Source: Parastagonospora avenae f. sp. tritici 18332-5
Lineage: Eukaryota > Ascomycota > Dothideomycetes > Pleosporales > Phaeosphaeriaceae
NCBI GenBank assembly: GCA_022559985.1
Contig: JAFJTR010000012.1
Span: 248,001-312,000 of the forward strand
DNA length: 64,000 nt
Direction: 5' to 3'
A program made the position numbers and the translations under genes. The notes beneath the pieces were generated by a model. That model saw only the letters and a list, made by a program, of their open reading frames with translations, had not been told where the DNA came from and did not search any database. Below are positions 21,054 to 33,480 of the stretch, one piece after another (within the stretch, counting starts at the first letter, position 1; the number at the start of each line of letters is the position of its first letter).

Positions 21054-21871
21054 TCAACTCATTGCTATATGAAGCAGCGCCGGCGTCATCTCTGGAACAG
21101 ACGAATATTCATGTTGCGAGCCCAATTCCTGTTCTACCAAGACAACTGGCGCGTGTCGTCTTTCAGTCCGCAATGGACTAATTATCTCTAGACACGTATC
21201 CGTCAGTCACCGAAGGCTCCAGTGTCGAGGCGGGGACATAACTTACTATTCATTTCCTTCGCGGCATGGCGCTCGTCTTCTATCATACCAACAAGGCTGT
21301 TGGAATGTCGCATCGCGGCAGGTTCGCGAAGACTCCCTAAGCTCAGCAAGCTGCGAATGACTATGCCGCCTCTCGAATCGGAGCGACAGAAGGCCACCTT
21401 CGAATTCTCGTGTAGAGGTGGCACATCAGAAGCTTCCTCAGGTTGACGCCTAGGCCTTCTGTCGACGATGCCAGATGCAGCTCCTTGCTCTGGCTGATGT
21501 GTTGCACGGCGCGCACCACGTAAGAAGAGCGCACGGAACTTCCCAATGGCCGGTCTGCTTTTTTGTACCAACGTGCGAGATTGAGAGCGTGAAGGGGGGA
21601 GTACTGCCACTGTCGCTGTGGGACGGTGATGAGCTCTGAATGGCCTGTTGTGGTAGCCATCTTCGTAGCTGTGAGCCATTGGTTGATCGTAGAAGGTGGC
21701 ATGTTCTGGCTCGGGAATACCATTGTTGGCAAGCCATTGTGATTCAGGGAGTACTCTCACATTAGGCGTCGGTGTCTCGAGGAACGAGCTCAATTTGCGG
21801 TGGACGGGTGTGATGAGACCTTGAAGGAGACGCTTCATCCTCCCCGATTTCCTTTTTCCATGTCCATTCAT
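21054..21871 (-). CDS. Hypothetical basic protein, two exons
   Basis: Exons 21247-21871 and 21054-21187 give 252 aa. The intron has donor GTAAGT, branch CTGAC and acceptor TCTAG. After splicing, a clean 44-codon tail ends ALLHIAMS, which supports the model. The protein is basic at the start (MNGHGKRKSGRMKRLLQGL), rich in Arg, Pro and Ser, and has no membrane segment or motif I know. Confidence 0.5.
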
Positions 21872-22273
21872 GGCAAATGTCTATCAAAGGCTTGCTTGGA
21901 CGCGTGATATGTGCAAAAAGGTGATATCGCGTGCTCAGTCAAAGTGAAGGATGAGTGACACTGAGTGACAGTATCAGGGGAGACAATGTCTATTATTTGT
22001 CCACGTTCCCTAGACGATGGTATTTGATCCATGTTTGGAAGCGATCAATACACAGTGGAATAGAGTCTAGTTCCGACCGTTGCGACTACTTTGGTGTACC
22101 ACTCGAGAAAAGCTGCGTGAAGGGAGAGGGGCCGAACACTAGCATCGTGCTGCATGCTACATCACGATGCAGAAACAAGCATACCGAGACTAGAATACCG
22201 AGAAACATGTTCCACCTAACCAGTATCCAGTCCTATAGTAACCATCGCGATCGTGCGGCGGGTATGTTTACTA
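21872..22273. other. Intergenic, no gene seen
   Basis: 5' flank of the basic hypothetical gene and 3' flank of the F-box gene. The + strand frame at 21955-22341 looks accidental. Confidence 0.45.
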
Positions 22274-22915
22274 TCAACAATCATGAAGCGGACATCGCCT
22301 CACACCCGGCAACCAAGACCCGCCCGCAATCACTCTCATGAAACACCTAAACCCATGCCGTTTCTTCTTCCCCTTCTCCATCTTCGTATAATAATACGTC
22401 AAAAGCTGCATCCTCGACCGCGCAATGTCAATCTCATCCGTCACCCTTAGCGCCTTCAGCCGCGCAGCATCCAGCTTCACTTCTTGCCCACTTTCCCCCA
22501 GCGCAAACACGATCCTGTACTTATGGTCCCCGATCAACCTTTGCCCACCTGGACTCACAAGCCGCGGTTCTGCGAAAGAATAGAAAACGCACAGATCCAG
22601 CATCGTCGGGTAGAGTAGGATATTCAGGTGATTCTGCAGGGCCAGCTTGTCGACGATGTTCATCTGCCGGCAGGAGCAGCAGCACCATGCGGCGCGGATG
22701 TGGAAGTTGTTGCGGAAGACGCGCTGGAGCAGTGCGAGTCTTGCGTGTTTGCAGACGGCGTTGGAAGGTGAGATGGCGCTGAGGTTGTAGAGATCGCGGG
22801 TTGGGAGGCGGGCGAAGATCAGGAGGAGGAGCTCTATGGGGAGACGTTCGAGGATGGAGAGGCGAGGGCGAGATGGAGTGAGTTTTGCGAAGAGCTTGGA
22901 TATGATGTTGGTCAT
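22274..22915 (-). CDS. F-box protein
   Basis: Single exon of 213 aa from ATG 22915 (the frame extends upstream without an ATG). An F-box lies at about residues 21-60: LSILERLPIELLLLIFARLP then TRDLYNLSAIS. It is presumably the Skp1-binding part of an SCF ubiquitin ligase. A Cys-rich patch WCCCSC and a leucine-rich stretch follow; no WD or LRR substrate domain can be recognised. Unlike the F-box-like relics at 6-9 kb, it is intact. Confidence 0.7.
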   Translation of the reverse strand: MTNIISKLFAKLTPSRPRLSILERLPIELLLLIFARLPTRDLYNLSAISPSNAVCKHARLALLQRVFRNNFHIRAAWCCCSCRQMNIVDKLALQNHLNILLYPTMLDLCVFYSFAEPRLVSPGGQRLIGDHKYRIVFALGESGQEVKLDAARLKALRVTDEIDIARSRMQLLTYYYTKMEKGKKKRHGFRCFMRVIAGGSWLPGVRRCPLHDC

Positions 22916-23121
22916 TTTGGTGGTGGATTTGTGTAGTGGTCTTTGCAAATGCTATCAATTTGATAGAGAATGAAGCTGTGAGCTATGCGTACAACAATTC
23001 ACAGGCTTTGCGAAATTGATATTGTGCCTGTACATGCATGCGCAACCAAATATCGCCGTTCGATACAAACGCACTTGTTAGCGGAGACCTGCAAACATAC
23101 CACTACTTCCATCCACGTTCG

Positions 23122-24861
23122 TCAGGTAGCTAATTTGAGCTTCACCATCAACGGAGTCTTGGCCCAAAGAATGAAGCTCTGCTGGTCATCCATCCAATTA
23201 CCCTTCTCCGGACTGAGCTCCAAGTCGAAATGCAGAAGCACACTGGCAAGCACTAGGCGCATTTCATGGTATGCAAGGCTGCAGAACCGTTAGTCAACAA
23301 GACCAATAGAGCAAAGCATAGCCTACTTCTTTCCCACGCAGTTCTTTGGTCCAAACGAGAAAGGGTTCAGCGCATCTTTCCTGTCCGACGCATACTCTTC
23401 TGCGCTCTCAGGCAAGAACCGCTCTGGCACGAAGGTGTCTGGGTTCTTGAAGTTGCTCGGAGAACGATGAAGGCTGTAAAAGGTTGTCTGGACTAGAGTC
23501 TGTTGCGAGTTGTTAGCATGCTGATTCGTTCCACGTGGGTCGCAGTACGGATTTACCCCACTCGGGACCCAGCGACCACACACCATCGCACCACCTGCGG
23601 GCTTTACCCTCTGTGCACCTGTAGGTAGGGGCGGATACATGCGCAAGCCCTCGTCAATGCATGCTTGCAGATACTCCAGTTGGCCGAGCTTCGTTATTGT
23701 TATGTCTTCGAAATTTTTGAATGCACCCCTGATTTCATTGTTCAGGCGACGCAACTTGTCCGGATTCTTCAGAAGCATGTAAGTCAGTCCAGACAGCTCT
23801 GTGGAGATTGTCTACGGTATCGCGCATACCATGTTAGCATTTACCCCTCGGCAGACATGGTGGTTCACTTACCTCAGTACCTGCACCCATGAAAGTGGAG
23901 CCGTTGTTGTGCATTTCCGTTGTTGACAGTGTTTCACCCCCATCCTTGCTCTTCTTCATCACGTACGTCCAGATATCAGGCCTCGTAGTTTCCTGCGCCA
24001 AGCGTCGGTCAACCTTTTCGACTACGAACTCCTTATGATGATCTCGCCTTGCTTTAATACTAGCTGGCATGAGTACATTAAGTAATCCTGCTAAACCCCA
24101 TGCGTTGATGATGCCGTTGAGCGCGAGGAACTTTGCAACGTAAAACGTTGAACCGACCCAATCATTGTATGTCCCATTCCGGAGCTGGCCAAGATCTTCA
24201 CCGAAGGTCAAGTCTGCCTACAGACATGTTAGAAATGGTGTCTTCTGCTCGATATAAGTGCATGCTTACCATGACATCAAAAGCTATGAAATTGTACCAT
24301 GAGACCATGTCCGCTTCATTGTTAGGGCCTTCGGCTATCTTGGTCAATTTCTCGACCAGTGTTGAGGCGTAACCCTTCAACAACTTGTCTTGATCCCTGA
24401 GCGACCTGTCGCTGAAGGCATGACTGACCAGCCTCCTTTGGCGAGCATGACTGATGTCGTCCGCTCGTATTATGCCAGCTGGATCTCCAAAGACGTCTTT
24501 CCCATAAAATTCTGGAGCCTTTTGGAAAGCAGTGGCTCTGTGGCCGTAAATCTCCTTCCAGGAATTTGGGTCGATGTAAGAAAGCATGCTCGGCGCGAAC
24601 CGCACGACAGGCCCATACTGCTCGTGTAGACTCTGTAACCAGATATGACTGTAGCCCCTCAAACTCTGTCGCTGGGACTCGATGATAGACGCTTTGGCCA
24701 ACCATGGCCCAGGATAAGAGCGTAGTGGATGGAAGAAAATGTTGTAGACAGCTTTAGCGATCGCAAAAAGCCCCTACTAAGATTAGACGAGCTTAGCTAG
24801 GGCTATGACTGATACTCACGATGACCAGTAGAGTCTTGAGCATAAGCGCAGAAACCTCCAT
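23122..24861 (-). CDS. Cytochrome P450 monooxygenase, six exons
   Basis: Heme-thiolate monooxygenase of the ER membrane. Exons 24820-24861, 24270-24773, 23873-24217, 23557-23811, 23327-23499 and 23122-23278 give 491 aa. The first exon encodes a short hydrophobic start (MEVSALMLKTLLVI) that continues as a membrane anchor. The proline hinge is HPLRSYPGPW. The I-helix oxygen-binding motif is GAGTET (T298), the K-helix is E351-G-L-R354, the PERF-like block is PERFLPES, and the heme-binding loop is FSFGPKNCVG with Cys436. Intron signals are good throughout (for example GCTAAC in intron 4). The style resembles CYP67/CYP65-like secondary metabolism P450s, but no cluster genes surround it, so the substrate is unknown. 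Confidence 0.92.
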
Positions 24862-27114
24862 GATTGCTGGAAACCCTATGTTTGTGCTTGAAGAGTACAG
24901 AGAACCTCAGCATGTGCTGAGTTATATACCAACACCAGACCGTTTGCCACAGAGTGAGTTGCGTTAATTTTGGCAGCCTCGAATTTCCGAACTGGGAATT
25001 CACATTCCCCGCTTCACATGCTTCTACGAAATCAAGCGAACCAGCGCATACTCTATGCCCTTGTCAGTTTTCCACATGATGTTTGTAGCACAGCATTAGT
25101 GGATTGTAAGTAATAGGGCACATGTCAGCCAAAGAACGGTCGTCCAGTCATCCCCGCCCTGATGGGTAAACGGGGCTTACTGATCGTTCATCAGCGAGCT
25201 CAATAACCGTCAGTCCAACTCTGGAAGCGTCTTAAAAATGCCATCGTGCTGCGATGCTAGTCATTACTCGCTTGTGCTTGAGGAAGGTATGACTGAAGTG
25301 CGCAGAACCTAGGTCTTGAAAGTATGGGAGTATCTTGCGGTCAGACGAAGAGCCCGAGATGTCTAAGGTTGACGACATCGGGCAAAAGAAGCATTTGCCA
25401 CGCTTTGCGAACGAAAATCCTTGGTTGCAGTATCGGAACATCATTTCCGCAAAAGCAGTGCCATGACCGTATTGAAATTCTTGTATACAGATCGTATCTG
25501 GTTAGCTGAGAATCTGGACGGTAGGAGACAGCCTCTCCGCACTGTAACGGGAATCATGACGTTGCAGGCTGACAGTTGCAAGGATGAAGATTACCAGCAG
25601 GACGAAGATCGGTCGCGAAGTGAGGGTATTTTTTGCCCGTGGCGTCTTTATATCAAAAGTCTGGTAAAGCGGTCTTTGTATCTAAAATGTTCTTAGGTTT
25701 GGAAGAGAACGATGGGATGTTGTGGTTGACTCTCGGTGCTTTTGACGCGAATAACGCCTAGTGCTAGACACCGCGGGTGCCGTACCTAGGGCCGCGGGCA
25801 TCGTGCGGCACTGCGGCACGTGGCTGTCACACATCCTTGACATTGACAATCCTCCTTTCTGACCCAATATTGACCACCGATGGAAGGGACTCTGATGGAG
25901 ATCTAACACATGTGAGATTGCACTAGGTCTTGCGTCACGCAGGAAAACTGCATCATTTTGATCTCCACGACCACCTGCCTTCTGTCGGTAGTGAGAGTAT
26001 AATTGTTCAGAGTCAGCAACTCTCGAAAATGTGTTGGTGAGCTCATATGGACAAGCAGCAAATAGTGGCCAGCCTGGGATCATGGCTACATCGCAGGTGA
26101 TACTGACGTCGCTGCCCCAATGCGTACGCAGGCACACCCTCGCCACGCTGACACTGTCACAGCGTGTAAATAATCAGACAGTCGCGCATGACCTACTCAA
26201 TTGTTCAGAACCAGCCTCAGCGTCTACCTACAGTAGGTTGTTGACTAGCTTATCCGTTCGCGATACAGCTCGGCCAAATTTTCGCTATCTCTCGACGGAA
26301 AAACTTTCTCTTCCGCCATCGAACGAGAACATTGTGTTATGCCATCGAACGAAAATTTCACCCCACGCCGTGGAGCTTCTTCGCGACCCCACAAGTTTGT
26401 TGTTGGCGGTGTGTGCGGGAACCGATGATGTTGGAGCGAGGCCTGTCGCGTGTTTCAGCCACACCTTTTGCATCACAACCTCCGACTTTGATGCCTCAGA
26501 CAGGTTTCAACAGCACCAATTCGCTCGGAAAAGGATCGATCGCCGCTGCTATTACTCGCTCGGAAGCCTTGCGATCCTGGACTTGCCTTGGCATAATAGT
26601 CTGCGCCCCGCGTGCTCTGAGGCATGAGCGGATCCCACCACTCCGGAATGACTTGATGGAACAATCGCCCAATTGATTGTACAGCTTCGCTGGCTGCTTG
26701 AACATCGTTCCAGCATTCTCCTCGTTCGAGTGGAACAGTATGTCACTGTGAACGAAAGCGGACCATCCTAACGGTAACATCCGAGCGCAGAAGCTGCGCA
26801 TCCGTGCCATCTCTTCTCAAACTGCATACGCAGGTGTTCCTGCATCGTATCAGCCACTGCGCACATATGGGACTCCAGAAAACCGCCGAAGTGCATGCGG
26901 CTCCTAAGGCCCCAAGGCGTCCGGTCCGTGTTCGCATGGCAACTTCTTGTTCTGCCCATGCACCAAGACACTTCAGCCTGAGTATCACTTCTTCACTTTG
27001 TTTGCTCTGCGTTCGCGCTACTTACATTCTTTCCTTTCGAAAGCACTCTGCGAGTTGCTGCCAGCTGGCCTGCGCTTTTTCCTTACATTCGTTTAGCTTT
27101 TTATCCACGTAATC
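24862..27114. other. Long intergenic region (2.25 kb)
   Basis: Several overlapping open frames (25232-26988, both strands), but none shows a domain, consistent codon pattern or splice-joined extension. A GC-rich CGG/CCG-containing block lies near 25765-25830, and an imperfect direct repeat 'gccatcgaacga' occurs at about 26319 and 26341. A lineage-specific gene or non-coding RNA could be present but cannot be supported here. Confidence 0.45.
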
Positions 27115-28138
27115 ATGGGTGTCGGAATGAAGGTCCTAATGGGCATCAGGGTTATTGCCCTGATCTCTGCATTGGTAGTGGTTGGATTGGGCGCGTGGTG
27201 TAAGATAGCCTCATCTCCAGAAGATATGCGATATGCTAACAGTGTTCGATAGCCAGAGTTGTTGAGCAAGACATAGAGACGCGTGGAGCCGCAGTATTAC
27301 AACGACTTCAGCCGGAGGCCTTGACCGCGCAGGAATGGCGCAACTTCTTCATCGCGGCGACACAAGGGACCTCGAGAATCTGGATAACGATCGTTACCGT
27401 AAGTTTCTTTGTGGTGACGATGCTTGGAACCCAATCTAACAACCATAGGCTTCCATCGCGTTCCTTACAAGTTTCTTCGTCATTCTTTCATCGGCCATCA
27501 GAGGCCTCAACATCCCAGGATCCATCCGCGTTCCAATCGAGTTCGTCTCCATGAGCGCCATGGTCGCAGCATTCGGTTGCTCACTCAGCCTCGCATGGAC
27601 GTTGCTTGCCTTTACCAGAGAAGAGCTCGAAACTGCCGACTCTGCGGACCTTACCATGTTCACTATGATCCTTCCCCTGAGCAGGGGTTTGGTCGTTACC
27701 ACCGGGTGCACCAGCTTCATCCTTCTCAGCACCAGCATCACAGCCCTAGTTCGTGCATGCATGGGCGTACGGGATAAGGAGAGCTGCTCCTTTGAACCAA
27801 CAGCATCGGCACTTGGAATGGGTCACGGATACCAAGCTATCGTGCCTCCTGCCCCGCGAAGCCGCCCACCTACCCTGTACGATCCCCGAAAGCCACTCCC
27901 AAAGCAGCTGGACGGCATGCCTCAGACCGAGGAAGAGAGAGCTCTCGCGCAAGAAATTGCGCGAACTCCCCGCACAGCCTCGGTATTGAGCGAGTCGAGC
28001 AGGTACTCCGGAGATCTTGAGAAGGAGGAGACTTGGCCATTAAATCCGGAGAAGACACAGGCGCGATCTATTCGACCTTCGAGGCCCTGGAGTGGAATGC
28101 CAAAGAATGCGAAGAGTCCTGGATTCAACGCGATGTAA
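27115..28138 (+). CDS. Four-span membrane protein (MARVEL-like), unknown role
   Basis: Exons 27115-27199, 27253-27398 and 27449-28138 give 306 aa; introns are GTAAGA/GATAG and GTAAGT/CATAG. TM1 is about residues 8-28 (IRVIALISALVVVGLGAW). TM2 follows IWITIVT across the second splice (ASIAFLTSFFVIL), TM3 is VAAFGCSLSLAWTLLAF, and TM4 is around TTGCTSFILLSTSITAL. A cytosolic, proline- and Arg-rich tail of about 120 residues follows. The four-helix plan resembles fungal MARVEL-type membrane proteins, but I see no diagnostic residue. Confidence 0.75.
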
Positions 28139-28216
28139 ACCTGGTGCTTATAATCTTGCCCCTTATGGGCTATACTTAGATAGAACATGTACAGCAAGCA
28201 GCAATGTTACAGTCAA

Positions 28217-29321
28217 CTACAATCTACTCATTGCTTCGAGCACTCGCGGATGTGCTACTTTGCCAGGCTTCAGCTTGTTCCAATCACTTTCGTAGCCCTC
28301 TTCGACATCTGGGTATGGTCCAAGAGGCGTGATGGCATGAGGATTAATATCGGAATGACTTTTGGTGTACTAAAAGACTGTCAATAATCGAGATGTTTGA
28401 TGTGGTGAAGTTCAGGCAAAACGTACGTTCTCCTTGATATGCTGGAAATCTGTCGAATCCTTGAACCCTTCCACATTCCAGTACAGATTTCTCAGCCAAT
28501 TGTTAAGCACCGGATAGTCATGCCGGACCATACCCAAGTTGGTCTTGAAGTGCTGGACATACACCGTGTCGAACCTGACAATCGTCGGATACGCAAGCAA
28601 GTCCAGCTCTGTTATCTTTTCGCCCAGTATGTAGGGCCCACCATTCTTATGGATAAGGTCTTCGAGTTTGTTCAATGCAGCGAACAGCGGCACGACGTTC
28701 CTTTCGTATTCTTCTTGCGTCGATACAAATCCGGCTTTATACACACCAGAGCAGATGAGAGATGTTAGCCATGGAGAAATCTCGTCGATCTTGCTTCTCA
28801 GAACCTGTGGGTAAAAGTCTATATCCCTGATCTGCTGATCCTCGATTATCGAATCGAGAGCATGTGGGAGCCACTTCAGCATCTCCGCACTTTCATTGTT
28901 CACAATCCGATTCGTCTTCTTGTCCCATAGCAACGGCACGCTGTATCTGCCAGTGTATGCCGGATCGTCGCGGAAGTAGAGCTGGTGCATGAACCGGCTG
29001 TTGAAGAGATGGTCGGGCGTCGCATTGGGGTATGTTTCATCGAAGCGCCAGCCAGGCTCGCCTTTCGGGTATGGGCGCACAACTGATATAGGGAGGGTTG
29101 AAGTGAGGTGTTTGAGGTGTCGAACAAGGTTTGGACGATGGGCAAAAGGGCAGAAGAGACCTGCATTGTATCAGAAATCCATACAACTTTTGGCTTAGAT
29201 ATGTAGGATACGTACCTATATACAAGTGATACCGATCCTTCTCCGGCGGAAATTCCCCGCCTTCTTTGATCACTCCGTGCCAACCATCGTCTGTACCGTA
29301 TTTATGGACCTCTGTAGTCAT
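28217..29321 (-). CDS. Glutathionyl-hydroquinone reductase / omega-like GST (Ecm4 family)
   Basis: Enzyme reducing glutathionyl-hydroquinones (family knowledge); cytosolic. Exons 29216-29321, 28427-29160 and 28217-28369 give 330 aa, the normal length. The thioredoxin-like N-domain has the active-site Cys39 in GLFCPFAHRPN. Family blocks follow: 'SVPLLWDKKTNRIVNNESAE' (glutathione site), GPYILGEKITELDLLAYPT and RFDTVYVQHFK. The terminal exon carries the conserved YTKSHSDINPHAITPLGP. Intron 1 is GTACGT/GCAG and intron 2 is GTACGT/TTTAG. The gene is intact. Confidence 0.92.
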
Positions 29322-30512
29322 GTTTGGTCTGTATGCTTAAAAAATTGTACGGGTGGGAGTCGGCAAAATTTCGTCAAAGGTGCTTTCAGTCGAACAGCCT
29401 TTGGAGATAGACTCCAACAATTGTGCCTTGAACCTACGGGGATTCGGGAGTGTTGGTTATGCCGATAGGACGGGCAGAATGCCGTCACCAGAAGCGGTAA
29501 TGCGGGCGGTGAGAAGCGCGGAATTTATGTCACCTAGACCTCCCCACCTCTTCCTTCGTCCGCAACAACAAATCGACCGGCAGACAACATGGCCATGCTC
29601 ACGCTCCTTCAGCATCAATGACGACAAGTCATCAATGGAGACAGGTCATCTATTTGTGTGAACGTCACTATCATTCTCATTCACAACTATCGAATCGAAT
29701 GTTGAATTGGCATTGCCCGACAGGCGCCTGATAACGCGTCGTCGCCATGATTCGCTATGCTTCACTGTCCGATTGAGGCACGACGCGTTATCAACAAGTG
29801 CCTCTCCATGGACTGCCGACCATGAAACTATTTCGAAAAGGTTGATTAGCCATAATCCATAATGACACTGGGCTGTTCTTGAGGAGAATGGTCCCTTTGA
29901 GCCATAGGAGTCCCCTGGTGCAGGATCCAAGTCTTGATCAATTGCATCTAGCCGATGTATTTTTTTTATTCATCGACTGTTGCGCCCTGAACTCCTGCGT
30001 ATCCTTCCAGCTTGCGATAGAGGGCTCAATCACGTCGAGAGTTAAGAGTCGCCCTAGAATGTATATCCGAAAATGAATTACCTTGCACTATCATATGAAA
30101 GGGGTACCGACAGACCGCCCTGTCACTGGCTACGGATCAACTATGACTTCTTTCGGTTTCGCCAAAGTCCGAACAGCTTTCAACATGTGGCACATCCTAG
30201 AGTCCAAGTAAGCCACCTTCCATGGGCGCAATGGCCCAGGAGCGGGGACATAGCTAAATGTGCATAGTAAGCGGCCACCAACACACAAGCCTTAGCGAGT
30301 TTGGACCAATACAAGCTCAATGCGAATCGCGGGACGGAGAAGACACACAAGGCTGAACAACCACAATCATGGAGCCTTGCCGCTTGTCGGACACGCGTGA
30401 TTTTGGTAAAGGCGCGCCTATAGTATGCTAGCCTTATGCTTTCGAGCTCTACACCCATTGTCGGGACAAACAAGATCATCGCCACCTTTGATTATTGACT
30501 ATTGTTTCCGTA
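29322..30512. other. Intergenic region with a 14-bp inverted repeat
   Basis: About 1.2 kb between two divergently transcribed genes (GST and HET). It contains the inverted repeat listed separately. The short frames at 29353-29661 and 29646-29930 lack features. Confidence 0.5.
29729..29793. repeat. Perfect 14-bp inverted repeat, 37-nt spacer
   Basis: TGATAACGCGTCGT at 29729-29742 and its exact reverse complement at 29780-29793. It could form a stem-loop, be a palindromic factor site, or be a relic of a small DNA transposon. Confidence 0.8.
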
Positions 30513-32900
30513 ATGTTACCTTCACTCTGTCGTCACTGTCGTAGCATCGACTTCACCGCGCTCCGAGGCCCATCGCTGTCAGAAATCAACGACCTCTACG
30601 CCGGCCGAAACGCCGCACACATCTACGGTTCGAAAAGCGACGATACTACCTCTAGGATCAATCTAGGTACGCTCGAGAGAATAAAAAAGGACGCTTCGTG
30701 CTGCGGTCTCTGCGGTTTGTTTGCCCACATCATCGAACGACAAGGCGCCGTTGGCTATTCAAATAGGGACCTCAGTCGCCCCGATGTCTGCTTCGTGGCA
30801 ACAGCCGGCGCCGTCAGCGCTTATTACGGAAGTATTGGCACGGTAGTACCTTTTCAAGCGCTTGGTTTTCTCCTGCAGAGACTGACGGTTACGGCCCATG
30901 AGAATACGAATAAAGCGGGATATGGAGATTGTCTGGCTTATCTCACCCACGCTCTTCACGCGCAGAGGCCTGGTTCCAACGACGTGCCGGTGCGTGGCAA
31001 GAGTTATGAGGCCTGCGAAGCATCTGGGACCATGCTATTTGGAGCGAGATCCCGTGCTTTGCAGCTGGATATCGGCCTCCTTCGGAGCTGGATCGATATC
31101 TGTAGCAACGAGCATGTTGGAATATGTTCGGCAAGATTGGGGAAGGAGATCGCAAAGTAAGTGGCATGTGTACAAAGTGATGTGACGCGCGCTGACCTGC
31201 CTTTGAGATACCCGGTCCGATTTGTCGATGTCAAGCAAAGGTGCATCGTTACTTTCAGTGATAAGCCGTTGGGCAAGATCCGATACATTGCATTGAGCTA
31301 CGTCTGGGGTCACCCCAAGTATCAAAGGACGAAACTACTCAAGGAGAATGTACAGCAACTCGGCCGTGCAGGTTCACTCACGACTATGCAAGTCCCGCAA
31401 ACTATCGAGGACGCTATCGAGCTGACCAAGCTGCTGGGCTTTGACTATGTATGGGTGGACGCATTATGCATCATCCAAGACGATGCCGGTGATCAGCAGA
31501 TCCAGATCAACAATATGCACGGTGTATACAAGACGGCATTCGCTACAATCGTTGCCGCGTCTGGAGAACACTCGGATGCCGGTCTCCCAGGACTGCGAGC
31601 AGGCACCCGACGTTACGAGCAGCGCTCGACAATCGTCGTCTCTCCCACCAATCAAGATCCCGGCATGTCTTTGGTGACAAGTGTGAAGAGCCTTCCGCAA
31701 TCTCTAGGCTCCTCGTGGACCGTAGGACACGGCGACATCGACACGAGCGTATGGAACCGCCGTGCATGGACCATGCAGGAGAAAGCCCTCAGCCGGCGCA
31801 CAATCACCTTCTCAGAAGAGCAAGTATCCTGGGACTGTCCATGTGCGTCTTTCTCCGAAGAAGCATTTTTCGAAATCCGCAATCTGCGCTGTCGTTCCAT
31901 CACTTCTACATCGTACCAGGATCTCACTGTCTCCAGTCTGTCCCCAAAGAAGTCGCCGTGGGACCTATATCGAAATCTCGTCGACCGCTTTAGCCAGCGC
32001 GATTTGAGTTATCCCGGCGACTACAACGACGCTTTCGCAGCGATCATTGAGATGTTTACCGACACCACGGGCGAGAAGTTTGTCTGGGCACTTCCCTGCT
32101 CGCGATTCAATCTGTCGCTTTCGTGGGACACGATTTACGGCGTGTATAGACGCAGTGCTGTGTCGAAACTTGCTATGACGTCGTTGAATCGGCGGATTCA
32201 GTTTCCCAGTTGGTCGTGGCTGGGATGGGTTGGGCACGCGCATTGCTCCGTTGGAACGGACCGCACCGAGTGGTATGTTTTTTTGCCGTTACTCTTTTCC
32301 ACGGGGGGGAATCGCTGACCAAACTGACCTTGATCCAGTGAGACTCCCACCATTGTCTGCTACACGAACCGCAGCAACCCTCTTTCCTTCCACGCCCTCC
32401 AAGATCCCGCTACATCCGCACCTCACTCTCAAACCTGCTCAGTAGCCTTCAGCAACATCGAAACCCACCTTCCAAACCTCACCGCCCAGACTCTAAGTAC
32501 CTTCGCAGATGAATATCTCCTCTTCTTCTGGGCCAACACCGCCCGCTTCCTCATGCGCCCGCCCAATCAACTCACATTCACAGACCACGAAAACGTCGGC
32601 ACCAATGTACAGGACTCGCGGCCGACCGTGCATAACACGGCAGGTGCATGCATAGGAACAGCTTGCCGGCTCAAGAGCGAGCATTGGGCTTTGGCTAAAG
32701 GAGGCTTCAATGAGCAATGGTACGACTTCGTTGCTGTCAGCAGACGGGCTGTGCGAGAAATCCCCGAGTATCCTGCGACCATCATAGCCCTGCAGATCGA
32801 ATGGGTAGGCAGCGTAGCGTATAGAGTAAACATTGCGGAAATTGGCGAGGAGGATTGGATAGCTGCGGGGCCGGTACGCACTCTTGTCGCTCTTGCCTAA
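30513..32900 (+). CDS. HET-domain protein
   Basis: Heterokaryon-incompatibility type protein, a class involved in fungal self/non-self recognition and programmed cell death. Exons 30513-31156, 31208-32272 and 32339-32900 give 756 aa; introns are GTAAGT/TGAG and GTATGT/CCAG. The HET domain starts near residue 245. It shows 'YIALSYVWG', 'VPQTIEDAIELTKLLGFDYV' with WVDALCIIQDD, a 'YKTAFATIVAASG' block and the closing 'WNRRAWTMQEKALSRRTITF'. The N-terminus has a Cys/His cluster LCRHC and CCGLC. ATG 30513 was chosen because the upstream extension has no ATG. No NACHT, WD or ankyrin partner domain is seen. Confidence 0.9.
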
Positions 32901-33480
32901 GTAGCCTCAAAATCCAGTCTCTCCTTTAGGCGGTATGAGTGTGCATAATCTGATGGAACCCTGTACTAGGTCGGTTTAGATGGAGTCGAGGTTATATCCC
33001 CAGGTCGGCAGCATGACAAATTGCTGTATAAGTTTCAAGGCCAGGCCACGATGACTGCGGAGACTGAGGTCCACAAGTGCAATTTCTGCGGGGAGATTAA
33101 GGCCGACGTGGAGGGGGTTAGTCAACGGCTCTGATGAGCGTCGCGGTTTTTGGCATATCAGCACCGCATTGGATTGCCCTGTAGTGATTGAATCGCCTCA
33201 AACTGCGCACTTCATCAACCGAGAGCGTCGAGGTGAGCCAATCGCAAGCACTTCCACAGGTTCCCTCGGTGGGTGAATTGATGGGGTCGTGACTACTCTG
33301 AAGAACGGGGAGTGCAAACTCAACTGCGCCATGACTGAGATGGCGCTCCTTGCGAGACACGGATCTGTAAAAATGGAGAATGATTCAGAGCTTGGGGAGA
33401 TTGACTTAGGTCGTGGACGAAACATGATGTCAGTGAACTTTGGTATTTTTTCTAGACAGGCTATCATAGTAGGATTCGCG
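32901..33480. other. Intergenic, no gene seen
   Basis: 3' ends of two convergent genes (HET and zinc transporter). No terminator-like structure or small frame is convincing. Confidence 0.5.

Noticed and set aside
25682..26146. 154-codon minus-strand frame
   Set aside because: Same region and reasons; Cys/His pairs are scattered without spacing.
26031..26627. 198-codon + strand frame in the large spacer
   Set aside because: Overlaps other frames of similar length on both strands, with no motif, no splice-linked extension and no biased composition.
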